Source: Bradysia coprophila (Eukaryota > Arthropoda > Insecta > Diptera > Sciaridae). Taken from it: a DNA stretch of 64,000 nt. Both the position numbers and the translations under genes were made by a program. Positions 32,486-46,259 of this stretch are shown here, in pieces (within the stretch, counting starts at the first letter, position 1; each line of letters opens with the position of its first letter). The notes under the pieces were generated by a model, which was not told the DNA's origin, did no database searches, and worked only from the letters and a program-made list of their open reading frames with translations. The stretch covers positions 1,798,001 to 1,862,000 of the forward strand of contig NW_023503608.1 in the NCBI RefSeq assembly GCF_014529535.1. Reading direction: 5' to 3'.

Positions 32486-33755
32486 CTATCCACTTTCCTT
32501 CGGATGGTGTTTTTCAATGTGCCCCTTGAGAAGACACTTGTAGGCAAACGATTTTTTACATTCAGTGCATTGAAACGGTTTTTCCAACGTATGAATTCGC
32601 ATATGAGTTTTGAGCGTAAAGCTCGTCTGAAACGACTTCTTGCATTCACTGCACGAATATTTACGTTCACCAGAATGGACCAGGAAATGTCTTTGCAGTG
32701 CTCGTCTGAAATGTGTATTTGATTTCTCAGTCCGATTGGTTAACATTAGAATGGGTAGCACTCACTTATTGCGGTATAATTGGCCGCATATCGTGCACGG
32801 AATTTGTGGATCGAAATGATAGCTTCGGTGTGTCAGTAAAGATGATTGTTGAATGAATCCCTTTCCGCAGATATCACATTTTTTCGGTCGTGTAATGCTG
32901 TACACATGCACTTTACGGAAATGATGTCTTGCCAGAGCTGGAGCAGTGAAATATTTCTCACAATCTTCTGCTTGACATTTGTACGGCCGTATGTCTGGAA
33001 CGTTTACACAAAAATTGTAATTGCATGAATACGGTCAGTACAAGAGGCAGAGACTTTTTTTCGCGATCAGTCGGTGAAATATTTCCCCACAAAAACAAGA
33101 TCAATTGAGTTATACCAACCTTTATGTGCATTCAGATGATATTCAATTTCCCTCGGTGTCACCAACTTTCCGCACATCTCACAAGATATTTTATCTTCGC
33201 CGCATTGCCTTTTACCGCTCCTCTTTTTCTTTATTCCATTTTTTCTCGGTTGAGCCATACATTTTGATGGGGTCGCATCATCGACCGCTACATTTTTTTC
33301 CGACTCTGCGAGCGATTCTTTCTGTTCAGTCTGAGTGTCGATGAATTCTATTTGATAGACAGAATAGGTTTCCGATTGCTTTACAACTGCAGGATCACTG
33401 TAACTGTGCGAACTCAGAAGGCTATTAAGATATTGATCGGATTTCAGGCTGATCATTCGTAATGTGTGCATTGATGAAACGACATTCCAGCAACCGTTGC
33501 ATATGCATTCTGGAAGGTGGTCGTCTTTTGTAACCTGCCCGTGAAATTTTTTTTTTATGATTTCAACTAAAGAGGACAGAACTGTCTAAAGCCTATCTTA
33601 CGAACCTTGATGTTACAAAATGCTTCAACCATTTCGCATACAAGTAAACTATTCGCTTCTTCTATGTTCTGTTTTGAAAATAGATTTACTGAATGGTCGT
33701 CATGGTCTTTTAAACATAGTCGGCAAATATTCACGAAGTCAGTTACTTTGACCAT
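32486..33755 (-). CDS. ZAD-C2H2 zinc-finger protein D (intron-poor paralog)
   Basis: Four exons (33755-33606, 33534-33120, 32994-32766, 32705-32486) give 337 residues. The ZAD has CRLC and CNGC pairs. The linker is basic near its end (GIKKKRSGKRQ). Fingers are CEMCGKLV...HLNAH, YKCQAEDC...HFRKVH, CDICGKGF...HRSYH, CTICGQLY...HFLVH, CSECKKSF...HMRIH and a canonical last finger CTECKKSF...HIEKHH. The first two junctions keep the positions and phases of genes A-C, but two introns (between finger 2/3 exons and between the last two exons) are absent, with the flanking exons fused precisely. It is the most diverged of the four paralogs. It is a likely nuclear regulator; the target is unknown. Confidence 0.93.
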
Positions 33756-34043
33756 TCTTCAGAATAAAAGGAAAATCACAATATCAACATCATAAACAAC
33801 AGTATTATAACGTCCAGTGGTTATCTGTCACTTTAATTTCTTTATTTTCAATTTACAAAGATGTCAAAGAGCAGTGCCGTCGTTGCTCAACCCAGCTAGG
33901 AATGAAAATTGAAGAAGTTTAGCGCAATTTTTTGAACATGACGATTTTCGATAATATGGTGAGATGAATCTCATTGTCAGCTGTTTTAGGCTATCAGAAG
34001 AATTTTGTGACCGATTCGTCAGTATTGAGTTATTATGCTTATC

Positions 34044-34267
34044 TTAACCTTTCACATACAGCTATTCATCTGCTATCGATGATGACGACAAAAATAATGA
34101 CAAGCTCCGGGCAATATGGTTCTTTATATAGTAAAATGCATGTTAAAAAAAATTGAATTCAATTGAAGTACAAGATTTGAAATCAACAGATTAAAAACAC
34201 TTTGATCGATGGAAGCAATAGAACATATAATAAATCTGGTCATATCCTAGCCGTCAGTAACAGGTTA
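34044..34267. mobile_element. Dispersed repeat, TTAACC family, complete copy
   Basis: It starts TTAACCTTTCACATACAGCT and ends with the inverted terminus, which reads TTAACCTGTTACTGACGGC on the other strand. The interior phrases (gatgatgacgacaaaaataa, atgcatgttaaaaaaa, tacaagatttgaaatcaac) recur in at least five other places in the window, in both orientations. It does not code. Confidence 0.75.
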
Positions 34268-34476
34268 ACAATGAAAGTGCAGGTAATGTGTGGTCGAAAG
34301 GCTTTGGATTGACGATAAAATGACGGATTTCATACCAAAATTCACCTCCTGCGATGAATCTCGTCGCCGTGATGATGTGGTGACATTAATGTGCAGTCTC
34401 TTGATTTGACTAGCCTTACATTTTGAATAGTATCATAGCACTGGTTCAGATGCTATGATAGTATTAATTCAATTTA

Positions 34477-34600
34477 CAGTGAACGACATCTCAAATGTCT
34501 CACTGTCAAATTTTTCTGAGAATTTTATTGTGTCATTGCAAATTCATAATGACATTCTCTGAAAAAAATGACAGTGAGACAGTTGAGATGTCGTTCACTG
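34477..34600. mobile_element. TA-flanked palindromic MITE (Tc1/mariner type)
   Basis: The 124-bp element has TIRs CAGTGAACGACATCTCAA and, inverted, CAGTGAACGACATCTCAA, continuing through TGTCTCACTGTCA to about 45 bp with one or two mismatches. TA lies on each side (34475-34476 and 34601-34602). Confidence 0.85.
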
Positions 34601-34602
34601 TA

Positions 34603-36074
34603 TGTCAGTGTTCATTTGAATTCATTTTCATACAGTGCTTTAGGTCCCTTATTTTTCGTTCCAAAAATGAACCGCTGCTGCCTGGTTTATTTTACTCTGA
34701 CGTAGCCGAAGACGAATTTTTCGGAACATCAATTGGGTTCGAGGGATCCGATGTCATTGTTTTTTTTTAAGTTTTAATAAGTAATAATACTACTGTAAGA
34801 CAGGATATCATCAGGAAAAGAAGCAGAAGGAGCATATAATTGCAATTCAAAAACTGCAGTTCTTAGGTTATTGCATCTGTTAATGACATAAGACAAAAAA
34901 TCATTCACCTCTTGGTCATGCCGTTTTATAATGTTTGTTAAAAGGTTAAAGGTTCTTTAATCTAAAGAAGTGTTAGATTTGTCAAATATTAAGTTGATAT
35001 GTTTGTCGTCTGTGAAAAGCAAATTTAAGGGAATGATGCGTTGCGCTATAGATAATGATGAATCAGATCTGATAGATAAATAACCTGATACGGCTTTAAG
35101 CTTGTAAGCTTGTTCAAGATATGGACTCAGAATGGACTTTAAAATAAATATTTGTCTACGTACTACTGCGACCTAGCATTTTCTAAGTTGAGAACTGATG
35201 CAATTGTCGTGTCTATAATTCAAATTTGTCTCGTGCTTATCCTTTTGCCTGTGTTTTGTTAGTTCTTTTATTGTTCGAAAGCTTTCCGAGTGAACGGTTT
35301 TTCCTATTTTTTTTTTTTTTGATCATTTATAATTTTGAGCCTTCTTCCGTTGGACATATTTAAAAGAATTGTGGTTTTAACATTTATAATGAATGACTTT
35401 TTATTGCACATATACAGTGTGTTGACAGTAGTTTTATTTTAAGCATTTTGAAGCGCCAATAACAACAACATTTATAAGCCATAGATTTATTCGGTCCTAC
35501 AACCGCATATAATGTGTGAGATAAATGGTTAAAAGCTAAAAAATTTTATTGTGAAATTACAGTTTAATTGAATCATTTTTCCAATTATTTTATTCCTTAA
35601 AATTCTATTTTTTTTATTATTGTCGTTCACAGCATTTCTTCCAGCAGTATATTTCATCTGCATCAGGATAAATAGCTTCTGTTGCATAGTAAGTCGCTTG
35701 ATATTCTCATTTGATATGGCGATTCTATACAAACCATTATCTCTTCTTACATTCACTTAGAAATAAATTATTATTTTTTTCACCAAGAAAATATTTTTAA
35801 TTTGCTTATGTTAAGAACGATTCTACTTCTTCGATTTATGTGAAATATTTCATTTTTGTTATGTACAATTTCTTTGGTTGTTGTTGTATTCAATTACGAT
35901 AAAATACTTCACAATGAATTGATGTTTTGGAAGCCCTTTGTGATATATTTTCAGTTAAAATTTTGTTTAAATTAAGTTTACATAAAGAACTGAAACAATT
36001 CTGTGACAAATTACACTCACATGATTTAGGTGAACATCTGTGAACCACCAAACCATTTTCAAATTAAATTCAAA
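34603..36074. other. Spacer without recognised genes
   Basis: AT-rich. 'aaaggttaaaggt' near 34940 may be a terminus of the TTAACC family. Minus-strand frames around 35530-35756 have no recognisable domain. Confidence 0.35.
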
Positions 36075-38904
36075 TTAAAAAAATGGCGGAATGTCGCAGT
36101 TACATAACGATCCTCCTTCCCCATTGCGACACAAAGCTTCACACATGGATTCCCAATTCGGAGTCGTCGTTGTTGTTGCTTGAGTGGTAGTTCTTGTCGT
36201 TGTTGTCGGTTGGGTTGTCGTTGTGGTGCTTATTGTTGTCGTAGCCTCTTCGGTTGTTGAATCATCTTCGTTTGAATCGGTTGTTGTATCTTCCTCATCC
36301 GTTGAATATTCTTCAGTGACCGTAGCTTCTGTGTCAGTTGTATTAGTAGTACCGTACTCGTCGGTGATTTCATCAGTAGTTGTCGGTGAATCGTCTCCGT
36401 CTGTTGTACTTACGTCTTCTCTAAAACATTTCGAGCAACCACTCAACGACTTCTTCCAGCTACATGTCGCAGAGCACAGTGACTTTCGTGCAGATGGTAA
36501 GTGAGGATTTAAGTGTGATGATTCACAGCTGCATTTTGTAGTGCCTGAACGAGGTAACAAAATTGTTTTAAGAACATAATTTTTCGTTTATTTTCTTAGT
36601 AGAGTCACCTAGAGCATTCTCGCAAAGATTTGGACAAATTTTGTTGAATTTATCACTGTAGCCTGAAGCTTGAGCACTACATCCACATCCGAGGCCGCCG
36701 TAGCCGGCACTGAAATATCAAAGGGAAAAAGTTAGACTTGTAGGAAAATTACTCTACAAAATTGTACAGGTAGGTGTTGTGGCCTGTAACTGATTTCACA
36801 ATAATTTCGTTAAGTAAAGGAAAATATAGATTTTTATTTTCTTAATTTTGGCTGGTCACGCGTAACAAGAATGTAATACTAAAATTTAAAAAATCTAGAT
36901 TCTCATTTGTTAAACAAATTTTTTGTGGAATCGTTTACATAAAAAGAAAAGAAAAGAATTTCACTTTAAATTCTCTCTGGACGTTTAGTTAAGGCCATTT
37001 AATGTGTACTGGTATATGCTAAAATGGCTTCAGAAAGATTTCACCTCGATTATAATACGGAAAGCTTATTTTTTTTATGGTACGCTTTCATGAACGTGAA
37101 GAGCACCAAAAAAGTTCGATTGGTTTTTTATCCGGTAACATTTTTGCAGCGTTTGCAGTCAGCAATTACAATAGATACCACATAAAGTCCCATAAATTGC
37201 ACCAAACAAAGAAAATGTAAACGATTTATCTATAGCCGAACTGGATCGGCCGTTCGAGCAATGTTATAAAAAGCATCGCAAAATTGATTTTTGATATTGA
37301 GAAATTTTGATCGGCCCTAAATATGACCAGTAGACCACTCCTGGATTTAGCTCAACAAAATGAGTACAATTAACCAGGCTATGACCATATCATAAAAATG
37401 GGACAGTATCACATATCTAAATTGTATCTCATGCACATTGTACATTTTTTAAATGGAAACATTCAATGGTCATAGTCTGTAAATTACATGTTATGGATGG
37501 TTATTATATGTTAAACGACTTTGGTACTAAACGACAAGCTCTGGCTAATGCGGTCTTATATTTTTTAAAAATGAAGTGAAAAATTTGAAATCAATCTATT
37601 CAAAATCCGTATTCCTACTTTAGTAAATGAAGGAATAGATCCGATAGTAAAGCAACTGATATACTTGCTGTCTGTTAAAGGTTAACTGTCGCCTGTAGTT
37701 GATGGTTTTGACTTACAATTACTTCATTCGCTAGTAGTGAGTCGCTATTGGGTTATTCTGCAAAACTATCACTTATCAAAGCAAAAAAGTCTGAGAAAGC
37801 AGGTAATCATAACTCAAAACTATGACTCATAACTTAGAAGGAAAATTTGAGCGACACAAAATAGTAATAATTCTTCTGTCCCGTCGATCAAATAATGAGA
37901 CTGTTGAATATTTGAATAGACTTTCGCCAAAATTTTGTACGTACATAGACGTACTAATAAAAATCGTTTAGGCCTTGTTCTTGACTCGTCGTACATTATA
38001 TTTGATAAGACTTATTTAGGTAAGGTGGGTTCAAAAAGAAATTATCTGAATTTCTCACAATTTACGGAAATGTACCACAAGCTTCTAAAAACTATTGATA
38101 TTCTAGTGAAGTTCACTCGTCGTCAAAATAAAATTGCTCATGCAAGGACATAATTTCGAGCGCAAAATGTACAGTACAGTTATAACCATTCTTTACATAT
38201 TATTTCTGTAAGCAATTACATATGTAGATAAATGTATATTTGCTTTGACTTATCTTGTAGTAGTCATTTTTTAAGCAAATTTGAAGCCGATAATTTTATA
38301 GTAACACATAAAGTTACAACACAAATTTATTTCACCAGATTTTTGAAAGCCCCAAAATATCAGAATCAGAAAATGAATGTCAGGCGAACAATTTTTTTCC
38401 TTTTATAATTTAACTTTGAATTTAATATGAAATCCGTGCCATTTACTTAACAAATGTTCAACCATTGTTTTAATTGCAGTAATTTCTGAACAAAAGCATC
38501 GTTTTCTGTATGATTAATTGCCATGTTTTTAGTAATGGTCAATTATTCTCAACCATCACATCCGCAAGGGTACTTAAGTGGAAGCGTTACACTGTGGAGG
38601 CTGGTAATTACGAAAACAAAATTTTCTTTTTTTCAAATTTCTCAACTCAACACCAAAATCACAATTCCCTGAAACCATTCTACATCATCTTCACTATCAT
38701 CACTTACACCAAAAAAATATAAGTACACTTTACTCACCTACACACTTCTTCACAGACGGAGTTCCAGCTTTCGACTACACTGACTCTATTCACCGCTGAA
38801 CGTTTGCTTCTCGGCGACAATCTTTCCCAACCCCGTTCTAAGGAGGCCGAATGCGCACACTCCAATATTACGCAGACCAATAGCACCGTAAGGGTTGAAA
38901 CATT
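36075..38904 (-). CDS. Secreted Cys-rich/Thr-rich protein with two WxSxCE modules (5' end missing)
   Basis: Three exons join in frame: 38904-38738, 36709-36609 and 36544-36075, about 245 residues. The first has a hydrophobic signal-like stretch (STLTVLLVCVILECA) and a basic site SPRSKRS, then SWNSVCEEVC. The second continues SAGYGGLGCGCSAQ and ends CPNLCENAL. The third has CSCESS, CSATCSWKKSLSGCSKCF, a long Thr/Asp/Glu mucin-like tract (about 85 residues, TTT runs likely O-glycosylated), then NWESMCEALCRNGEGGSLCN and CDIPPFF at the end. The N- and C-terminal modules share the pattern W-x-S-x-C-E-x-x-C-x(3)-G-x-G-G-x(2)-C-x-C, an internal duplication around the mucin tract. The initiating ATG must lie in a further upstream exon that I did not find. 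Gut-lining, saliva or cuticle roles are possible; none is shown. Confidence 0.75.
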
Positions 38905-40560
38905 CTACAACATCGGAAGGCGTACAAATTTGATTAATTTCAATTTCGGAGATTGTGGTTTGAGGTGAGGTAAAACGATTTCCACGTTCTGTATCGTTTT
39001 ATATGGAAAATTCGAAGTTAAAATGTATTTAAGAAATATATAAAGAGGAATTTCCGATAAGATTTTCGCCTGTGGAGATGGGAGGGAGGGGGTCGATGTG
39101 GTCACTGATAGAAGTCTTGTTTAACATAAAGTGTGGTGTGGATGGTTACATTATGTAACTTACATAAACAAAGTTTTCGAATTGATAAGCAACAAAGATG
39201 TTTCCATTGAAAATTTGCATATTTCGACGAGAAACTTTTGTTTTATTATAATTTTATATGACGTTGATGCTATCATAATTTCCCAATTTAAACGCATTCA
39301 TTTACTTCACTTTATTACAATGTACTTATGTACAACCATTATCAAGTACATACTCGAATATTATTTGCGCATTTTTCGGAAAATTGATTTTGCGGAGGTG
39401 TTTTTCATGGAAGGAAAAAAAAACAGTTTTCATATGACGTCAAATGAAGATTATAGCCTTGCCATAAAATTGTCGCCATATGCGGCACCATATTTTTATT
39501 GACTTTAAAGTATGACAAGGGGAATTTATTTCATCATGATGGATTCTCTCTTCATCATGACATTGACAACAGACATAAGTTTTACACACGTTTTAAGGAT
39601 AAATTGTCATGAGCTGACAGAATCGACGTGAACGTATAACACATTCATGCTGCTATACTTTCTAGCTCCTTCGTTCAATCAACTGGTTTTTTATAAGGGG
39701 CTCATTATAAATCCGACCGCATCGGTTCGAAAAGACAAATTGACTAATGTTCGTTGAGCTTTTATAAAATCGTACACTATGTTCATATGTATAACGAATC
39801 TAGCATCATTTCATATTGGAATATGGTCAATATACTTTGTCTACGTAATCCCTATATTCATCCATTGCTCTTGTTCTTGACTGAAGATTTAACAATTTGA
39901 TAAGTACAACAAACCCGCTGCTGAGACCTCTAGCATGAGTGACGCTGCCTTAATTTGCATAAAAGACATAGTGAAAATATATAAAAAAATACACTTTTCA
40001 CTGAGTGCAAATTACGGCTGTAAGTTTAAGGGTACGTGAAACTTCAATTAGTTTATGCGGGAGTATTTTGACTATTTAGCTAAAACGTAATCACTTTCGG
40101 AGAATAAATCGTGAAGTGTGTACGAAGAAATGACTGAATCATTCTCAATTTTAATCGTAAGAAACTATTTATGCCTTAGAAGCATTTTGGATTTGAAAAT
40201 GAGCTAAACGGAGAAATTGGAAGAAGGATTTGCGCTCCTTTTGACAACAACGATCGGCAACGACATAATCGATACATTCGATTTGTGATTTGTGTTAAAG
40301 CAAATGATGTAAAAGATTTTGTTTCAAACACCAGGTGTAATTAAAAGAGAAGAAGTAGCTGATTTAAAAGGTTGTTAGTAGAATAAAAATGTAAAGTCAA
40401 TTCTGTTTTGTGACATTAGCGCTTTTACAGATCTGATGTTTCACCTTTTTAGCATTTATTACTTATATTGGAAACTTAATTGAACATTTTAAAGAATGCT
40501 GTTTCCCACCGTTATTTTATCGTTGATAAGAATAATAGTACATTACTATACCAGTGAAGT
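38905..40560. other. Start of an 11-kb gene desert
   Basis: It should contain the first exon of the secreted Cys/Thr-rich gene, but I cannot place it. Otherwise AT-rich with no clear repeats. Confidence 0.35.
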
Positions 40561-40745
40561 AATTTGATATCTCGTATACAGATGAGTAAAAGTACCCGAG
40601 GGCTTCAGCCTGAGGTACTTTTACTCATCGTGATACGAGATATCAAATTCTTTCACATATAAAGTATGGCGTTTTACTTTACGAGCGAAGGAAAGGGTAT
40701 TCACTAGTGAGGGAATGGCCAAATTACCTCACTAGTAAAGTAAAA
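40561..40745. repeat. GATATCTCGTAT palindrome family, copy 1
   Basis: An 89-bp palindrome (40561-40649) pairs AATTTGATATCTCGTAT with ATACGAGATATCAAATT and GATGAGTAAAAGTACC with GGTACTTTTACTCATC, with GAGGGCTTCAGCCTGA at the tip. A second part to about 40745 has 'tcactagtgagg...cctcactagtaaagtaaaa'. Confidence 0.75.
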
Positions 40746-41099
40746 GTTTTTCCCTACTGAGCATAAAATCTAAATTTGAATTTATTCTTGATATCGAAGA
40801 CCTCAATTAGCACTGACTTCCTTTAATACTTTTAATGTTCAATACACTCAATACCTAACGATGTTCTACTTTCATGTTAGAATCATTCAAAAATTCCAAT
40901 ATGTTAAGCTCACGATAAGCATTGATTCCATGTCGTATTAAGTAGACTTACATGGCTTTTTAAACATTGTGATCGTTTAATACAAAGTGCAAAAAGTTTT
41001 CCGTGTTATTTTTGTGTTCAATACAATTTTACCAAGAAAAATTCAATACAAAATTAGCATTATTTTGTACAACCTGTCCGCTCTTTGATTTATTTAACT

Positions 41100-41212
41100 G
41101 TATGAGATATCAAATTATTTCCCGAGTGGAGTATAGTGCTTTACCTTATGAGGAGGTAAAGAGTTTTCTCTAGGGAGGGACACTCCACTTTACTTCCCTA
41201 GCAAGGTAAAAA
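41100..41212. repeat. GATATCTCGTAT family, partial copy
   Basis: It contains 'tatgagatatcaaatta.ttcc', then 'ggaggtaaagagttttctc' and 'ttccctagcaaggtaaaa', matching the second half of the copies at 40561 and 50553 but lacking the left palindrome arm. Confidence 0.6.
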
Positions 41213-42559
41213 AATTGTCAGTCTAATGTTTAGTGTCATTATCTTTCAGTTCAACGAAACAGCTTAAAATAAAAATGAAAAAGAAAATCGTTTTTAATGT
41301 CTGGAACGACTAATGGCAGTGATAGGTATACATATGTACATTGTACACATCCGTAAAACGATTTCCTTTATTTCATTATATTCATCTATCTATGTCATTT
41401 TTATCACTCGGTAAAGCTATATATTTGAAGGATTTCTATATATATGTGAAGGACAGATTCTTATTTTCCACGAAACTGTTGCATACCTTTAAGAAGTCGA
41501 AATGGTTATTTATGATAGAGAGTGTGTGAACAAGAAGTGACGTTTCCACCATTTGTTCCCTTGTCAAGTCAGGTATTTTACTCAAAAACGTCAGGTAAAA
41601 TTTCGCCACTGTGAAGTAAAGTTACCTTCACCTCACGTTTTTCAGTAAAGTGCTTTATTAGCCTAGAGATGTGCTATTAGGACATGACACCGCAGGCATC
41701 TAAAATATCAAAACTTTACACGTTATGTTGCTGATGCTCATTCCTTGGAGCGAAAATCGTTACTTTCGCCCTTCACCCCACGAATTTAGAGAATTTCGCT
41801 ACATAAATCGACATAAAAAGTTGTGTATGTATCTCTGGCCCAGTGGAAACGACTGAAGATGGTTAGACCACGCTAACCTCTGACCGCCACTGGCTCCGGA
41901 GGTCGAAACGGCATTTTATCTTCGCTTTCGCTACACGCGACCCATGGGTAAGGGAACAGCAATTTAGCTTTGTTTGTTTTTGGTGATTGCGACATTTTCG
42001 TTGAAATATTGACTAAGCGACCAATACGAATTAACGACTGTCCTAGGGTTTTCATTCCTCCGGCCTGAATTCACAATTCACTTCAGGTTATGTCCTTCAT
42101 TGGACATATAGAAGTAAAATTAGGACCTTGTTGGTTTTGTCCACTGTGTGCAAACCAGAGACTCTGGGAAAGCTTTTTTGCGAGTAGACTCGCCTTCGAT
42201 TCGGGTTTCGTCACTGCATACTTGCCAAAAAAATCACTTTCCCGTTGAAACGTCAATAACTGTTGTCTGACAAGACAGAGCTTTTGATGGATATTTATCG
42301 ATTTTCCGAAAGTTTTGGGAAGAAATAAATATGAAGAGGAAACGAAAACGCTCAATTTTATGTGTGCGGAATAAGTTAACTCACTCAGGCTTACAAACAC
42401 TTATAAAAGAGATAATTTTGACCTGTTTCCTGAGAGTTTCTGACCTGAGAGATTTCCTTTTTAACCTTTTATTAACGGAAAGCGTGTTGTTAGGATTTAA
42501 GCAGATTTCCGCACACGTATCACGGTTTAATAATTAAATCTGGAACTTTTCTTGTTTAA

Positions 42560-42612
42560 GGCCAGTTCATACTCGCATACATTTTTGCGATATATGCGAC
42601 CATGAACTGGCC
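42560..42612. repeat. Short hairpin GGCCAGTTCAT
   Basis: GGCCAGTTCAT (42560-42570) pairs with ATGAACTGGCC (42602-42612), and TCGCATA pairs with TATGCGA inside. A 53-bp near-perfect hairpin that looks like a minimal palindromic element. Confidence 0.6.
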
Positions 42613-45600
42613 CTAATGTGTTTCCATCCGAATATTTGATGCGAAGTCGTCTACTTCCTTCGTTTCACCATAAGTTCTGCTGTACCTGTATGACAATAGA
42701 AGTGTGAGTACACTTACTGTTGTCACCTTTATCTATAATACGTTTGCAAATATCAGCACGGAAAGGATGACAAATGTATGAATCGAGTCTCGAGTCTAAT
42801 TATACAAATATAACGTGACCTACATACAGGAAGAATACTCAAGAAGTTTTCACGGATTTGTGTAGGAAGAAAGTTCTCTGTATTGTCTCTGTTAACGTGA
42901 AACCACAAGCTTAAAGGTCAAAATTTGACCCAACTGTAGATTCACAACGTTTTAGCTTTATTACTATTCTTTTATTGAAACCTGACTGCACATTATTGCA
43001 TCAACGTATCATAAACGTGAAAGCTTATTCGTGAATCCTTTTCCATTCTTGTTAATTAAATCACATCGACAATTCTTCAGTCACACAAAGCACACACAAT
43101 GTTACGAAAAATTATACCATCATTTTGCAGCACAGTGTAGTAAAAACAGATTCAACGTATTATTTGCCACAAATGAATGATTTGTGCTATTCAATTTTCG
43201 CGAAAATACTGAAGCGTGTTGGATCAATCCATTCATTTTGTTTGGCATTCAATTATTATTTCAGCGATAGCGATTGCTAATACACTTTACCAGCTTTATC
43301 TTGATGAGGTACATAGGTGTTTATGATTACCAGATAGTTAGGGATGAAAAAACCGAAAAACTTTAATCAACAAAAAGCCACTTGACTTTATATTATATTT
43401 GATTAATCGTGACTCAAGTTCATTAACTATTGCATATTAATCACAACCACCTACTTCGCATATCTGCGGGTCCATCCATTTATAATTAAGTGAATTTCTC
43501 ATTTTACGTCTATGAAGAACAGTGTAAAAAATGCTAAATTGAATAAGAGGACGTAGGTAACGCGGGTAACGTCTTAAGCTCAAATGGGCAGTAAGTCTGC
43601 CATCACCGAGTCTATTGCTTCCTTTCAGCTGCTGAAAAATTAAAAATCTTTTACTTCATTTGTTTTCACATACATTTTGATACGAATATCTTCTTATCGA
43701 GAGCTCATAGTCGTAACAAAGTTTTTAAAACAATACTTTTTCGTAAACTTTGCATTAAAACTTTGTTAATGATTTTTCGATTTTCTTGTTTATACATTCA
43801 CTGGCCCCCTGACTTATTTTTTTTTATTAAATTTACGGCATGCACATTTGCACAGTCACTGTCTGCCATCACAATGCAAATTCCAAGTTTTGCTATCAAC
43901 CTAACAAAAAACACCAAAATTGCTCATGTTATCATTTCATTAATCTTTAGTATTTGATATCGCAGATACTTATCGACCAAAAAAAAATTATCAATCGAAA
44001 TTGCTGTCACACACTAGCTACTCAATTTCTATTAGTCCCTCTTGAGATTATCACTTGCAGTTCGTTATTGAATTTCGAGATTAAATGAAATGGAAATCAT
44101 TTCACGTTGTGTACTGACAAATAGCGAAGGTCTAAAGCTTTTATTTTACGAGCTAATATTTAGATTAGTTCGCGAAATGAGCTGCACTTACTACGATATT
44201 AAAACAAACGATTTAAGTGAAAACAAAGCATGTCCATTCCATTCGTACATATATCTTCGCACGTACAACCATTATACCACAAAAGCTTCATCATTACGAT
44301 GAACTGTTGGATGTTAGTTGCTCCTAAAAATATTTGGGAGGAAAAGCTTCTCGCCAATCTAAAGTCAAAAATGACGTTTCATTTAGCAAAGGATTTAGTT
44401 AAAATTTTATCTCTCCTATCGATTGACCATAACCATAGTTGCGGGTGAAAGCACAGCACTTTTCCCAAATCGAATTTAAAATTTATAAAACTTCAAGACT
44501 CATGCGAGTCCCAAAAAAAACATGAAAATGTCCATGGTATGTAAGAAAATAAATTCAATAATTAGGCGTGGCTAACCTAATTTCCTGTTAGGTGGAGCTA
44601 AATTGTACTATATACGTCTAGGTTTTATCGGAATGTTTATATGTCACCCTCTGTGCATTGCATATACATAACGGTTAAGTTAACAAAAAATCATAGATTC
44701 GTTTGGCATTTTGCCAAGTTTTGCTTTTTCCACCTATATGCCTGGATTATAACCATTTTTTATCCTTAAAATGTTTTCATGGAAGTTTTGTGAAATTGAG
44801 AATGCTAATTTCAATTGTACACGATTTTGATTTTCTTTCGGACTTTTCCCATTTATTTTTTATTCAGAATTTTTCGCTTTAAAAGTCCATTTCGGATGTA
44901 ATTATACAAATTCGTTCTCTGTTACATATTACATTTAAAAACGGACATTTACTGGCAGCTCTGAATAGGATTTGTGTTGTTGTTCATTTCTAAATTCCAA
45001 TTTTCCTGTTTGTTAGTACGAAAATCTGGGTCATTTAACAAAGAAAATATTTTCATTACGTAAGTCATACATCAAATACTGGTGATGGCATTCGAAAAGC
45101 AATTGGTAGCAATACAATTCTGCACTATTAACCGTTTACCCATGGCAAACATATCAGCAGTTTTACTATTGGATCTATTACTTCGTTTTTATTATCATTG
45201 ATGGCAAATCGGATCTACTGTCACAAAAATTCAACTATACCACCTTTTTTTAGAAATAAGAAATTTAGAAAAAGAGTGTATAGTTGAATGTTTGTAACAG
45301 TAATACTTCAATTTGATCTTAAAAATATCAAGAGATTGATTTCAAATCTTTTACTTCATTTCTTTAACATTAGCTGTACTATATGAGACCGCAAAGCTTG
45401 TCGTTCATTCCTGAAGTTGTTGTAGATAACATAGCTACCTGGTAACGGGTAGAAAACGGAGATGTTTGATTACGTTGTCTGTCTTACTAAAATATCGATT
45501 CGCAAATCGCAGATATTCTTCTTGACTACAACCATTTACTCCATTTACTTTCCACTAACAAGGACTATTTGAAAATGTTATCCAAAAATTCATCAAGCTC

Positions 45601-46259
45601 CATATCTAAGCATCCGTCCGTTATATAACTGACAGTGTAGCTAGTGAAGTGCGAATACAACCTTCGTCGATTTTAACAGCACTTTTATCAACCTTATCGA
45701 TCTGTATACCACACACACGCGTCAAAACGAAGAGATAATAAAAGATTTATTTAAAGAAAAGCAATTATAGCCAAGTTTCGGTAAGAGCATCAACTAATAC
45801 ATTAAAAGTTTAAATGGCCTTGTCATATTAAATAAATCTGGAAAGAATATTATCAGTGCCGGATTACAAAAGCTCAAGACAATCAGAACATGGGAGGGTT
45901 TCTAAAATACGTTAAAAACCAGAACCAGATGTTAAATGTGTAGGATTCATAGTTTCGTAGAGTGTAGAAAATTTGTTCTGTGAATTGCTCAAGTAGAAGC
46001 GTACTAGCTATAGATATTTCTGTTCAATAACCTAACCAATAGGTTTACAAATTCTTTTGTGATTGAAGGTGGGTGGACATGGAAGTAACATCCATGAATT
46101 TAACCATCAGAGAACTGATAAACTTGAATGAGTGAAGGTTAATTGTTCGTAGGATAGTTCTACCAATCACCTATCGAAGGGTCAGTGTCTGTTAAACTTG
46201 GATAGGTTGAGGTCCAGATGAATGGACCACTATATTATCTCAGACTGAGACTGAGACTC
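42613..46259. other. Gene desert, middle part
   Basis: No exons recognised. About 45131-45440 shares 'ttaaccgtttac', 'tttcaaatcttttacttcatt' and related phrases with the TTAACC dispersed family and carries an inserted hairpin (about 45229-45293, TTCAACTATAC against TATAGTTGAA). Confidence 0.45.

Noticed and set aside
36184-36504. Val/Ser-rich plus-strand frame of 106 codons
   Set aside because: Complement of the Thr-rich mucin tract; low-complexity shadow.
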